Positions 41,785 to 52,324 of a stretch of 64,000 nt of DNA are shown here, piece by piece. Position 1 is the first letter of the stretch; each line of letters begins with the position of its first letter. This stretch comes from Anolis sagrei. Taxonomy: Eukaryota > Chordata > Lepidosauria > Squamata > Anolidae. The notes beneath the pieces were generated by a model. It ran no database searches. It had not been told where the DNA came from and was given only the letters and a program-made list of their open reading frames with translations. The stretch is from NCBI RefSeq assembly GCF_037176765.1, contig NC_090025.1, positions 18,164,545-18,228,544 of the forward strand. Reading direction: 5' to 3'. The position numbers and the translations under genes were made by a program.

Positions 41785-42500
41785 ATTCATTTATTTAGTT
41801 ACTATATTTATATTGTGCCTTTCTTGACCCCGAGGAGGACTCAAGGCAGCTTATAGCATAAGCAATAATTCAATGCCTTAAAAAACAATATACATCTAAT
41901 ATACAATTAAATAAACACTTCCATTAAAAATTTAAATGAGATTAAGAGCATTAAAACATATAAAACATTGCAATTACAACTCTAAAACCACTTTATCTGC
42001 AGTCATAGTCAGGCCATTCCGGTATTAATTATACATAAATCCAAGTCCATCTATTGCACTGTGTTATTTACCATAGGGTGATCCCAAAGCCACATTTTCA
42101 CCCTCTTTCTGAAGGTCAGGAGGGAAGGGGCTGATCTAATATTGCTGGGGAGGGAGTTCCATAGCTGAGGGACTACCACTGAAAAGGCCATGACTCTCGT
42201 TCCCACCAATTGCACCTGCAAAGGAGCAGGGCCTCTCAGGACAATCTTAATTCTGAGATGGTTCATAGGCGGAGATACGTTCAGACAGGAACTATAGGGC
42301 TTTATAGGCTAAAGCCAGCACATTGAATTGTGCTCGGTAGCAGACTGGCAGTCAATGGAGCTGACGTAACAGAGGGGTTGTATGCTCTCTGTACGCCACT
42401 CCACTGAGCAATCTAGCTGCTGCCCTTTGGACCATTTGGAGCTTCTGAACAGTCTTCAAAGGCAACCCCATGTAGAGTAAGTTGAAGTAATCTATTTGGG
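41785..42500 (-). pseudogene. L2 LINE 3' end with adjoining repeat
   Basis: The minus-strand frame 42266-42051 reads RGPAPLQVQLVGTRVMAFSV, VVPQLWNSLPSNIRSAPSLL, TFRKRVKMWL. The antisense tail has TTATATTGTGCCTTTCTTGA. 42290-42500 (GGCTAAAGCCAGCACATTGA) extends the same LINE upstream. Confidence 0.85.
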
Positions 42501-43180
42501 ATGCAACCAGAATTGTTTTTTTTTAATCACTCCATTATGCAGTGAACCTCATAAACGCACATACGAATCTGCTTATATTTATATTGAGATATTTGCATCA
42601 TTGCATATACAGTTCAGCGTATACCCTCTATCTTGCTCCAATACAGAGCAGGTCTGCAAGGACTGCAAGGAGAAGAAATCCCGGGGCCAACAGATCTATG
42701 TGGGAACCTGCAGGTCCTGGGTCTCTTTCTCGTCTCTCTTAAACCAGCATTTTCATGCCATCTGGAAGTGCCCTGAGACTCTGTTCAAAGCCCATGTTTA
42801 AGTCATAAGTCTCCCTATGATGAAACTTCCTCAATGAGCCTTCTTGCTCCCAAAGTGATAACTGCTCTTGAGATTTTCCTTAAAGCTAGGTACATATTCT
42901 ACTTGTCTCAAATCTAGTGTTTGCCTTCACCTGTCTTTGCTTTAATGGCATGGAGAGGGATTCAATATCCTCATCCTAGGCGGAGATAAGACCTTCTCAC
43001 TCAGGGAGTGTGGCTTTCTATACCCACAAGAATCTAAGGTCTGTAAGTCTTGCTTAATCTTCATTATTCCCTAATCACAAAAGGTCATCATCATCCTCAC
43101 TAGAACACACTACTGGGGGGAAGATATGACATCAGAGAACCACATATCCAAGAGGGAAGCAATGGTCCCATTTTTCTGCT
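42501..43180. other. Intergenic stretch, nothing assigned
   Basis: No convincing exon or repeat. Open frames at 42496-42801 show no domain. Confidence 0.3.
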
Positions 43181-43184
43181 TTGG

Positions 43185-43645
43185 TCAGATCTCACTTGGA
43201 ATAACGTGTCCACTTCTGGGCACCACAATTTAAGAAGGGTATTAAACATGTCTATAGAAGAATGACCAAAATGGTAAAATGTGGAGAGGCCTGGGGAGCT
43301 GGGTATGTTTAACTTGGAGAAGAGAGGGCTGGGAGGGAGCAATGTGAAAGGATGTCATCTTGATGAGGCAGGTTTGTTTTCTGCTGTTCGAGAGGCTATG
43401 ACACGAAGCAGTGGATTCACAATGCAGGAAAAGAAATTCCACTTCATTCGTTTAGGAGGAATTCCCTGATAGCAACAGTAGAATATGCTGCCTGGGAGTT
43501 TAGTGGAGTCTCATTCACGGGAGGTTTTAAACAGAGACTGGATAGCCATTTGTCAGGAGTGCTTTGATTATGTGTTCCTGTATATCACAAGGTTGGACTG
43601 GATGACCCTTGTAGGGTCTTCCAGCTCTATGATTCTTTCCATCCC
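43185..43645 (+). mobile_element. CR1 LINE 3' region, long copy
   Basis: AATTTAAGAAGGGTATTAAA, GTTTAACTTGGAGAAGAGAG, CTGCCTGGGAGTTTAGTGGA, and the terminus GGTTGGACTGGATGACCC, CTTCCAGCTCTATGATTC are in canonical CR1 order. Confidence 0.92.
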
Positions 43646-43654
43646 TGCTCGGTA

Positions 43655-44126
43655 GCTTTGGAGATATTGGGTTTTTGTGAGTTTTCAGGACTGTATGGCT
43701 ATGTTCCAGAAGCATTATCTCCTGATGTTTCGCCCATATCTATGGCAGGCATCCTCAGAGGTTGTGAGGTCTGCTGGAAACTAGGAAAATGGGTTTATAT
43801 ATATGTGGGATATTCAGGGTGGGAGAAAGAACTCTTGTCTGTTTGTGTATGTTTCAATTGGCCACCTTGATTAGCATTTAATGGCCTAGCAGTTCCAAGG
43901 TCTGGCTTCTTATCTCCAGAGGGGATCCTTTGTTCGGAGGTGATTAGCTGGGCATGATTGTTTCTTGTCTGGAATTCCCCTGCTTTTGAGTGTTGTTCTT
44001 TATTTACTGTTATGATCTTTGAGTTTTTTTTAATACTGGTAGCCAGATTTTGTTCATTTTCATGGTTTCTTCCTTTCTGTTGAAATTGTCCATTCTTGTG
44101 GATTCGGAGATATTGTCTTTAATGTC
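43655..44126 (-). mobile_element. PLE 3' portion, older subfamily
   Basis: TTTTTGTGAGTTTTCAGGAC, GATGTTTCGCCCATATCTAT, GGCAGGCATCCTCAGAGG, then GATTGTTTCTTGTCTGGAAT and TGGTTTCTTCCTTTCTGTTG, which is antisense to the ORF end seen at 48580-48650. It is truncated before the endonuclease region. Confidence 0.88.
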
Positions 44127-44175
<49 letters not shown>

Positions 44176-44350
44176 CTTTATTTATACCCCACCACCATCT
44201 CCCCAATGGGGACTCAGAGTGGCTTACATGAGGCCAAGCCCAAACAACAAATTAAAATAAAACCAAAAACACAAACAATAAACAACAATATAATTACATA
44301 AAACAAGTAAAAACATAGCAATATAAAATTATAATAGGCACTATCACATG
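44127..44350 (-). repeat. AAT microsatellite and L2-tailed repeat
   Basis: AAT repeats (44127-44174) then TCTTTATTTATACCCCACCA, CAATGGGGACTCAGAGTGGC and TTACATGAGGCC, the reverse of 24530-24610. Confidence 0.8.
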
Positions 44351-44517
44351 ACAATGGGCTTTTGGGCAGATCTAGGGTTGTTCTTTCTCAGCCATATTGT
44401 TGATGTTGTTTACAATTGTGATTGTTTTTATATTTTATCTGATGTTTTTAATTGATTGTGTGCAGGTACAACTGCACCAGGAGCTCCAATTTTGTTTGCT
44501 TTGCATTGAATGTTTGT

Positions 44518-45228
44518 TGTAGTCCTAAGTTTCAGGGACTCTGCAGATAGGTGGCTTCTTTTGGCTGCAATCATAGGGCAAGCCACCTGTCAATTATAGT
44601 TAGGTTCCCTGGTCCCACCCCTTTTGGGTTTTGGAGGGAATAGGAGCCAGTTTGGGTTCAGTCCACACAGAGAATCTTTTCATGCAGGACATAATACCAA
44701 GAGCTCCTGTAGAAAGCTTCGTCTTCTACAGCTTGGCAGGGGTTTTACAGCCCATAGTATGGCCGAGGATCATACAGTCTTACAGCTCCTTTGCTGAGGG
44801 ACTTCAGTCAGCCATCACTGAAACCTGAACTCCTTTTCCACTGGAAGTCTACAAAGCTCTGCTTGGTAAGGGTAACTCATGGAAGCCAGAAGCAGTTGGT
44901 ACCGGGTGCAGGGGCTCCACACCAACAGAGACAAAGACAGACTGCCCAGATTAGAAGTTAAGGATTTCCCCATTAGTTACAGTTATGAAGATAGTGCCTG
45001 TTCCCTGTGGACAAGATTGAGAGAGAGCCAATAGACTGTTAAGAAAGCCTTAAAGTACCTGTTTGTTTTCATTAATAAAGAACTTTGTTGAACCTTTGAG
45101 CAATCTAAAGACTCTGTTTAAGGAAATCCAAAGGCCTTTAATCTGAGGCAGCCCCAGCGTCCTGTTGGGCACACAGAATTTATGTCCTGTCTACAGTCTT
45201 ATGCACAGACCCAGCATGCGACAGCACA
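44518..45228 (+). mobile_element. Possible solo LTR, family unknown
   Basis: A roughly 700-bp block separates two halves of an L2-type tail (left TTGCATTGAATGTTTG, right ATTGTGTTCTATTTGTAATT, CCGCCCTGAGTCCCC). It contains a TTAATAAAGAAC polyadenylation-like signal about 160 bp before its right edge. It looks like an old solo LTR copy. Clear TG/CA ends and target duplication were not established. Confidence 0.35.
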
Positions 45229-45330
45229 GATTGTGTTCTATTTGTAATTTTTGAGCTTGTCCCTTGTAAGCCGCCCTGAGTCCCCTTGGGGAGATGGTTG
45301 GTGGGGTATAAAAGTTATTATTATTATTAT
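45229..45330 (+). repeat. L2-type tail with ATT microsatellite
   Basis: GAGCTTGTCCCTTGTAAGCC, CCTGAGTCCCCTTGGGGAGA, GGTATAAAAG, ATT repeats. Confidence 0.8.
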
Positions 45331-45865
45331 ATTATTGTTACACATTGCAGTGGGGATTTAAATATCTGAAGTACAGGGATCAAAAGAGGGGCTGCTTGCT
45401 GAACCGTTACAAGCTTCCAGAAATCATAGTTTACAAAGTCAAACAGAACATCATTCAAACATTCTATTCATTTCCAACTTCTTGTTTAATACATCACCTG
45501 TTACATGCACAGGTGCGCCTGTGTGTAATACAGCCGTTATCTGCATTCACCTGCCCTCTGCTGCTTCACCCAGTTCTTCTATTTGTTGTGTCCCTCTCAC
45601 CTCACCATCTTCTGTTTGCTCCTCTGTGTTGCCCTAAACCTCTTTCTCCTCCTCCCTTCCATATATTTATGCCATGTAATCACTTCCTTGTTTCTTGGAG
45701 CCGGTTCTTATTTTCTTGCCATGCTTAACTCTTCTTCTATGTCGATGCATGTGCTTTGACATGAACCTCGTCTCTATTCCCCTATTACTAAATGGGAATA
45801 ATGACATCATTTTAAGGTGGACAGGGTTTATTTTTAAGGTGTCCAATATAACAAAACAGTAAACA
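45331..45865. other. Intergenic stretch, nothing assigned
   Basis: A 127-codon open frame (45345-45728) shows no domain and has a pyrimidine-rich composition. It is judged non-coding. Confidence 0.35.
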
Positions 45866-45869
45866 CAGG

Positions 45870-46131
45870 GAGTCATATTTCTTAATTATAACAAATCAAA
45901 AACATAATATAGGTTATATGGAGTTCCGAAATGCTCCAAAATTGTCCATGTGAGGGCCTGAGACAGTGACGCCTTTGCTTTCTGATGATTTCAAGGTACA
46001 CAAACTTTGCTCCCCACACAAAAGTATTTGGAACTATTGTATAAAATGACTTCCAGGCTATACGCATAAGATGTGCATGAAACATACATTAATTTTTTGT
46101 TTAGACTTAGGTCCCATTACCAAGATATCTC
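45870..46131. mobile_element. Tigger-like element, body
   Basis: GGAGTTCCGAAATGCTCCAA, AATTGTCCATGTGAGGGCC, AAGTGACTTCC-like and TTGTTTAGACTTAGGTCCCA parallel the copy at 55605-55925. The order matches a Tigger-class element also known from mammals. Confidence 0.65.
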
Positions 46132-46134
46132 GTG

Positions 46135-46205
46135 ATGTACCGGCTGTTTGGAATCGTGGGAGTTGAAGTCCAAAATACCTGGAGGACCAAAGTTGGCCTG
46201 CTATA
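46135..46205. mobile_element. Half of a hAT foldback
   Basis: TTTGGAATCGTGGGAGTTGA, AGTCCAAAATACCTGGAGGA, CCAAAGTTGGCC: one arm of the CAGGCATGGGCAAACTT family. Confidence 0.75.
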
Positions 46206-46304
46206 CAGTGACAATAGAGTCATCATTAGTCAAAGTTTCCTTGAAATCAAACATAGGATGATTATCCTTTATCTGAAATTTTTGGGACCAAAACAATTTA
46301 GTTT

Positions 46305-47115
46305 GATCTGGTACAGCGGGCGGCAGCCAGGCTCCTTACTGGAGCAAACTATAGGGACCATACAACACCCCTATTAAAACAGCTTCATTGGCTGCCGATA
46401 AGTTGCCGAGCCAAATTCAAGGTGCAGGTCATGACCTATAAAGCCCTAAACGGTTTGGGCCCCGCCTATCTCCGCGATCGCATCTCATTCTATGAACTGG
46501 CATGAGCTAAGATCTTCTGGGGAGGCCCTCCTCTCGGTCCCACTACCGTCCCACTACCGTCTCAAGCGCGGTTGGTGGGGATGAGAGAGAGGGCCTTCTC
46601 AGTAGTGGCCCCCGTCTCTGGAATGCCCTTCCAAAGGAAATAAGGCAGGGCCCCATCCCTCCCCTCCTTTCGTAAGAGCTTGAAGACCTGGTGGTTTCAA
46701 CAAGCCTTTGAAAATGACCAGTTCTAACTCAGCCCCACACATTGTCTAATACGGCCTTATTCTTCCTACCAGTTACCCAGATTCTTTCCTCTAATCGGCC
46801 CTGGAATGGACAGCCACAGACCTAATATTACTGTTGCCTGCTATAGCATTGCAATTAATTCCCGGGTCCCCTAGAATTTTTGGGCTTGCACAAATCTTGG
46901 TCCGGCCTTTAAAATTTTTAATTGCCTTGAACAGGCAGGATTATTTTTAATATATGTGTTTTATGGTGACAATTTTTATGTTTATATTTTGTTTGTTAAT
47001 CATATGGTTATGTTGTTTTTACTCTGTATGTTTTGTGATATTACTTGGGAACCGCTCTGAGTCCCTTCGGGGACATGGAGCGGTATATAAATAAAGTTTT
47101 ATTATTATTATTAGG
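46305..47115 (+). pseudogene. L2 LINE 3' end inserted in a Tigger-like piece
   Basis: Translates in pieces to LHWLPISCRAKFKVQVMTYK, ALNGLGPAYLRDR, RLVGMRERAFSVVAPVSGMP and RKSLKTWWFQQAFEND, the L2 C-terminus, with frame breaks. The tail GAACCGCTCTGAGTCCCTTC ends in ATT repeats. Flanks 46250-46304 (CCTTTATCTGAAATTTTTGG) and 47113-47170 (ATTTTTGATCAGGGATGCTT) look like two ends of one Tigger-like element. Confidence 0.88.
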
Positions 47116-47170
47116 ATTTTTTCCTCCGGAGTATTTCACAATTTTTGATCAGGGATGCTTAACCTGTAAG

Positions 47171-47545
47171 AAACAACACATATTGCATTATAATCATAAA
47201 GAAAATAGAAAGAACATTGCAACATAAACTTTTTGTAAAGTAAAACCCACTTCATCATGTGGAGCATGACTCACTTCATCAGCATAAAGTATTAACTATT
47301 TACATGTATTCATATATATACACGCATATATATGCATTGCGATTTTGGAAGGAAATGAAACACAGGAAGTGAATGCCTTAATATACCTCTTAAATCTTTA
47401 ATATGCCAACTTTGCTCCGGCACAACACCTCTTTGGAAGTAAACTGAGTCATAATTAACTTGTTTTGTTCCATTTCCAGGAAGTTCACACCAATCAAGTC
47501 TAAAGCACCATTTGAGACCCACCAGACAAAAACAATCAAGAGATA
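47171..47545. other. Intergenic stretch, nothing assigned
   Basis: No repeat or exon was recognised. Confidence 0.3.
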
Positions 47546-47549
47546 GAAT

Positions 47550-47748
47550 ATAATGTGAATTTGTTGGTCTGTGTTCAGTTGTCTGATTGTCTTTGTTGCT
47601 TGTGTAAATGGGGTTTTATCTCTTAGTTTATGTTATTTTGTATTTTTACACGGCACTGAATGTTTTGCCTCTCTATATGCTCTGGGTCTCCACTGAGGAG
47701 ATAGATAGGATGGGGTATAAATAAAGTCTCATTCATTCATTCAATAGT
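47550..47748 (+). repeat. L2-type tailed repeat
   Basis: TCTCTATATGCTCTGGGTCT, GGATGGGGTATAAATAAAG and CATT repeats. It is a diverged relative of the 24420-24620 tail. Confidence 0.6.
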
Positions 47749-48273
47749 AATAATGGAAAAAATAGTAATTCCCAAACACTGGGTTGCTGTGAGTTTTCTG
47801 GGCTGTATGGCCATGTTCTAGAAGCATTCTCTTCTGATGTTTCGCCCACATCTATGGCAGGCATCTTCAGAGGTTGTGAGGTCTGTTGGAAACTAGGCAA
47901 GTAGGGTTTATATATCTGTGGAATAATTTCCAGGGTGGGAGAAAGAACTCCTGTCTGCCTGGGGCAAGTGTGAATGTTGCAATTGGCCACCGTGATTTGT
48001 ATTGAATGGCCTTGCAGTTTCAAGTCTTGGCTGCTTCCTGGCAGGCAACCTCAGAGGTTGTGAGGTCTGTTGGAAACTAGGCAAGTGGGGTTTATATATC
48101 TGTAGAATAATGTCCAGGGTGGGAGAAAGAACTCTTGTCTGTTGGAGGCAAGTGTGAATGTTGCAATTGGCCACCTTGATTAACATTGATTAGCCTTGCA
48201 GCTTCAAGGCTTGGCTGCTTCCTGGCAGGCATCCTCAGAGGTTGTGAGGTCTGTTGGAAACTAGGCAAGTGGG

Positions 48274-48975
48274 CCCAGTTCTTGTGGGTTTTTTCGGGCT
48301 ATATGGCCATGTTCTAGAGGCATTTCTCCTGACGTTTCGCCTGCATCTATGGCAAGCATCCTCAGAGGTCTGCTGGAGCTGGGAAAAGGGGGTTTATATA
48401 TCTGTGGAATGACCAGGGTGAGACAAAAGGCTTTTGTGAGTTGGGCTAGGTGTGAATCTTTTCAACTGACCACCTTGATTAGCATACAATGGGCTGACAG
48501 TGCCTGGAGCAAACTCTTCTTGAAAGGTGATTAGATGTCCCTGCCTGTTTTTCTCTCTGCTGTTTTAATTTTAGAATTCTTTAATACTGGTAGCCAGATT
48601 TTGTTCATTTTCATGGTTTCTTCCTTTCTGTTGAAATTGTCCACATGTTTGTGGATTTCAATGGCTTCTCTGTGTAGTCTGACATGGTGGTTGTGAGAGT
48701 GGTCCAGCATTTTTGTGTTCTCAAATAAAATGCTGTGTCCAGGTTGGTTCATCAGGTGCTCTGCTATGGCTGACTTCTCTGGTTGAAGTAGTCTGCAGTG
48801 CCTTTCATGTTCCTGGATTCTTGTTTGGGCGCTGCGTTTGGTGGTCCCTATGTAGACTTGTCCACAGCTGCATGGTATACGGTAGACTCCTGCAGAGGTG
48901 AGAGGATCCCTCTTGTCCTTTGCTGAATGTAGCATTTGTTGGATTTTCCTGGTGGGTTTGTAGATTGTTTGTATG
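48274..48975 (-). mobile_element. Nested PLE with 12-bp target duplication
   Basis: The 702-bp younger PLE (terminus CCCAGTTCTTGTGGG, core CTGACGTTTCGCCTGCATCT) is flanked by TAGGCAAGTGGG at 48262-48273 and 48976-48987. It is 5' truncated inside its ORF. The hammerhead-like core lies at about 48325-48368 (minus). Confidence 0.95.
48531..48974 (-). pseudogene. PLE ORF C-terminus with GIY-YIG endonuclease
   Basis: Penelope-like retroelements encode an RT followed by a GIY-YIG nuclease that nicks the target. Here the frame open from the truncation to TAA at 48531 reads RKIQQMLHSAKDKRDPLTSA, then GVYRIPCSCGQVYIGTTKRS (the GVY...YIG signature with its Cys pair), and R..EHERHC, followed by SAIAEHLMNQPGHSI. 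The last 40 residues are basic (FNRKEETMKMNKIWLPVL). The RT domain is absent because of 5' truncation, so this copy cannot be autonomous. The conserved residues that can be seen look intact. Confidence 0.9.
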
Positions 48976-49926
48976 TAGGCAAGTGGGGTTTATATATCTG
49001 TAGAATAATGTCCAGGGTGGGAGAAAGAACTCTTGTCTGTTGGAGGCAAGTGTGAATGTTGCAATTGGCCACCTTGATTAGCATTGATTAGCCTTGCAGC
49101 TTCAAGGCTTGGCTGCTTCCTGGCAGGCATCCTCAGAGGTTATGAGGTCTGTTGGAAACTAGGCAAGTGGGGTTTATATATCTGTAGAATAATGTCCAGG
49201 GTGGGAGAAAGAACTCTTGTCTGTTGGAGGCAAGTGTGAATGTTGCAATTGGCCACCTTGATTAGCATTGATTAGCCTTGCAGCTTCAAGGCTTGGCTGC
49301 TTCCTGGCAGGCATCCTCAGAGGTTATGAGGTCTGTTGGAAACTAGGCAAGTGGGGTTTATATATCTGTAGAATAATGTCCAGGGTGGGAGAAAGAACTC
49401 TTGTCTGTTGGAGGCAAGTGTGAATGTTGCAATTGGCCACCTTGATTAGCATTGATTAGCCTTGCAGCTTCAAGGCTTGGCTGCTTCCTGGCAGGCATCC
49501 TCAGAGGTTATGAGGTCTGTTGGAAACTAGGCAAGTCGGGTTTATATATCTGTAGAATAATGTCCAGGGTGGGAGAAAGAACTCTTGTCTGTTGGAGGCA
49601 AGTGTGAATGTTGCAATTGGCCACCTTGATTAGCAGTGAATGGCCTTGCAGCTTCAAAGACTGGCTGCTTCCTGCTTGGGGGAATCCTTTGTTGAGAGGT
49701 GATTGTTTCTTGTCTGGAATTCCCCTGCTTTTTGAGTGTTGTTCTTTACACACAACAACAATTTCTCATAACATGTTTAAATATATATATATATATATAT
49801 ATATTCTGTGGGATCTGCCTAATTAATACAAAAATGTATCCTACTTAATACAATAGTGTTGTTCTTTACAACTTAAAGGCACACAACAACAATTTCTCAT
49901 AACAACAGTAGCATTTTCACAACATG

Positions 49927-49959
<33 letters not shown>

Positions 49960-49960
<1 letters not shown>

Positions 49961-50530
49961 TAGCTGTTCCCTGCCACGCGTTGCTGCGGCCCACATGGGG
50001 GTTCTGTGTGGGAGGTTTGGTCCAATTCTATCATTGGTTGGGTTCAGAATGCTCTGTGATTGTAGATGAACTATAAATCCCAGCAACTACAACTCCCAAA
50101 TGTCAAGATTCTATTTCCCCCAAACTCCACCAGTGTTCACATTTGGGCATATTGAGTATTCATGTAGAGTTTTGTCCAGACACATCATTGTTTGAGTCCA
50201 CAGTGATCTGTGGATGTAGGTGAACTACAAGTCCCAAATTCAAGTTCAATGCCCACCAAACCCTTCCAGTATTTTCTGTTGGTCATGGGAATCCTGTGTA
50301 CCGAGTTTGGTTCAATTCCATCGTTGGTGGGGTTCAGATTGCTCTTTGATTGTAGGTGAACTATAAATCCCAGCAACTACAACTCCCAAATGACAAAATC
50401 ATATTTTTTTGAGTGAAGGACATACATTGGGTTGTTAGGTGTCTTGTGTCCAAATTTGGTGTCAATTCGCCCAGTGGTTTTTGAGTTCTGTTAATCCCAC
50501 AAACGAACATTACATTTTTATTTATATAGA
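49960..50530 (-). mobile_element. Helitron carrying a piece of a hAT element
   Basis: Minus strand: A|TCTATATAAATAAAAATG at 50530 and AACAGCTAG|T at 49960, with the near-hairpin CAGCAACGCGTGGCAG. The centre (about 49995-50405) is homologous to the middle of the hAT at 55979-56703 (AACTATAAATCCCAGCAACT, TTCACATTTGGGCATATTGA). Confidence 0.88.
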
Positions 50531-50901
50531 TATAAGATATATATATATATACCCTGTGTGTGTATATATATACAGGATATATATTTATATCTATATATAC
50601 AGGATATATAATATAGTATTATATATAATACTATATAATATAGTATATTGTATATACGTATAATATTTATAATATTATAATATAATACAATATAATACTA
50701 GTAATAATAATTCAATATTATAATTATAATTATATATTTAATTACATGTAATATTACTAATAATATTACAATATAATGGTATAGTGCAATATAGTAATAT
50801 ATACTGATATTGTACTTTGCTAATAATATATTGTATGAAAATATATATTGTAAGCCGCTCTGAGTCCCCTTCGGGGTGAGAAGGGCGGCATATAAGCGCC
50901 G

Positions 50902-50937
<36 letters not shown>

Positions 50938-50940
50938 ATA
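50531..50940. repeat. AT-rich microsatellite block with L2-type tail
   Basis: TA/TAATA sequence to 50845, then TTGTAAGCCGCTCTGAGTCC, TTCGGGGTGAGAAGGGCGGC and AAAT repeats (50850-50940). Confidence 0.85.
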
Positions 50941-51044
50941 TATCCTGTATACCTATATCTATATCCTGTGGGGTCTGTCTACTTAATACAAAAATGTATT
51001 CTACTTAATACAAAAAAGCCAAACCAACCTCATATTTATTTATT

Positions 51045-52300
51045 GTGTCAGGTCAACCAGTCGATTATATTACATTTCTAACAGAACAGAGCAAAAAAAC
51101 AAACAAACAAACAAACAACAACAAACAGACAAAATACGAAAATTATGAGTTTGGTAGTTGATTAAATGTCCTTTGACCAGTATCTGGCCACTTAGAGTGC
51201 TTCTGGTGTTGCTGCAAGAAAGTCCTCCATGGTCCATGTGGCAGGGCTCAGGTTGCATTGCTGCAGGTGGTCAGTGGTTTGCTCCTCTCCACATTCGCAT
51301 ATCGTGGATTCCACCCTGTAGCCCCATTTCTTAAGATTGGCTCTGCATCTCGTGGCACCAGAGTGCAGTCTGTTCAGCGCCTTCCAAGTCTCCCAGTCTT
51401 CTGAGTGCCCAGGGGGGAGTCTCTCATCTGGTATCACCCATGGATTGAGGTGCTGGGTTTGAGCCTGCCACTTTTGAACTCTCGCTTGCTGAGGTGTTCC
51501 AGCGAGTGTCTCTGTAGATCTAAGAAAACTATGTCTTGATTTAAGTCATTGACGTGCTGGCTGATACCCAAACAAGGGATGAGCTGGAGATGTCTCTGCC
51601 TTGGCCCTTTCACTATTGGCTGCTACTTCCTGGCGGATGTCAGGTGGTGCAATACCGGCTAAGCAGTGTAATTTCTCCAGTGGTGTGGGGCGCAGACACC
51701 CCGTGATAATGCAGCATGTCTCATTAAGAGCCACATCCACTGTTTTAGTGTGGTGAGATGTGTTCCACACTGGGCATGCATACTCAGCAGCAGAGTAGCA
51801 CAGCGCAAGGGCAGATGTCTTCACTGTATCTGGTTGTGATCCCCAAGTTGTGCCAGTCAGTTTTCGTATGATATTGTTTCTAGCACCCACTTTTTGCTTG
51901 ATGTTCAGGCAGTGCTTCTTGTAGGTCAGAGCACGGTTCAAAGTGACTCCCAGGTATTTGGGTGCGCTGCAATGCTCCAGTGGGATTCCTTCCCAGGTAA
52001 TCCTCAGAGCTCGGGATGCTTGTCTGTTCTTAAGGTGAAAGGCGCATGTCTGTGTTTTAGATGGATTAGGGATCAGCTGGTTTCCCCTGTAATAGGCAGT
52101 AAGAGCACCTAGAGCTTCTGTCCTACCAACTCAAAGCTCCCTGCTTGAGCAGTAATGGCACGATCATAAGCATAGATGAAACTCTCTGTCCCTTCTGGCA
52201 GTGGCTGGTCATTTGTGTAAATGTTGAACATGGATGGAGCAAGCACGCTCCCCTGAGGCAGGCCGTTCTTCTGTTTCCGCCATCTGCTTCTCTGGCCCTA
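51045..52300 (-). pseudogene. LINE with RT core, Cys-rich end and 3' tail
   Basis: Read 52300 to 51045: RWRKQKNGLPQGSVLAPSMF, NIYTNDQPLPEGTESFIYAY (RT motif region; the YADD box reads YAYD), then LTYKKHCLNIKQKVGARNNI, ALALCYSAAEYACPVWNTSH, GCLRPTPLEKLHCLAGIAPP, WMIPDERLPPGHSEDWETWK-like, CECGEEQTTDHLQQCNLSPA, and the tail with TGACACAATAAATAAATATG. Frames change along the way. It is the longest copy of the family at 29940 and 39812. Clade unresolved (ingi/Vingi-like is a guess). Confidence 0.82.
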
Positions 52301-52324
52301 TATATATATCTCCTATATATATAG

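Larger units (their letters stand above)
47778..49745 (-). mobile_element. PLE 3' fragment with six 184-bp tandem units
   Basis: The left end is a normal PLE terminus (GGGTTGCTGTGAGTTTTCTG, GATGTTTCGCCCACATCTAT). From 47860 a 184-bp segment repeats six times: the landmark GTTGGAAACTAGGC starts at 47885, 48069, 48253, 49151, 49335 and 49519. The 898-bp gap is 184 plus a 714-bp insertion. Units 4 and 5 look identical. The right end (49660-49745) continues into the normal PLE region (GATTGTTTCTTGTCTGGAAT). Confidence 0.93.

Noticed and set aside
45345-45728. 127-codon frame, pyrimidine-rich
   Set aside because: No domain, signal or splice context; a likely chance frame.
47860-49670. Regular repeats resembling a CRISPR-like or centromeric satellite array
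   Set aside because: The 184-bp units are contiguous without unique spacers and are PLE sequence. Six units are far too few for a centromere.
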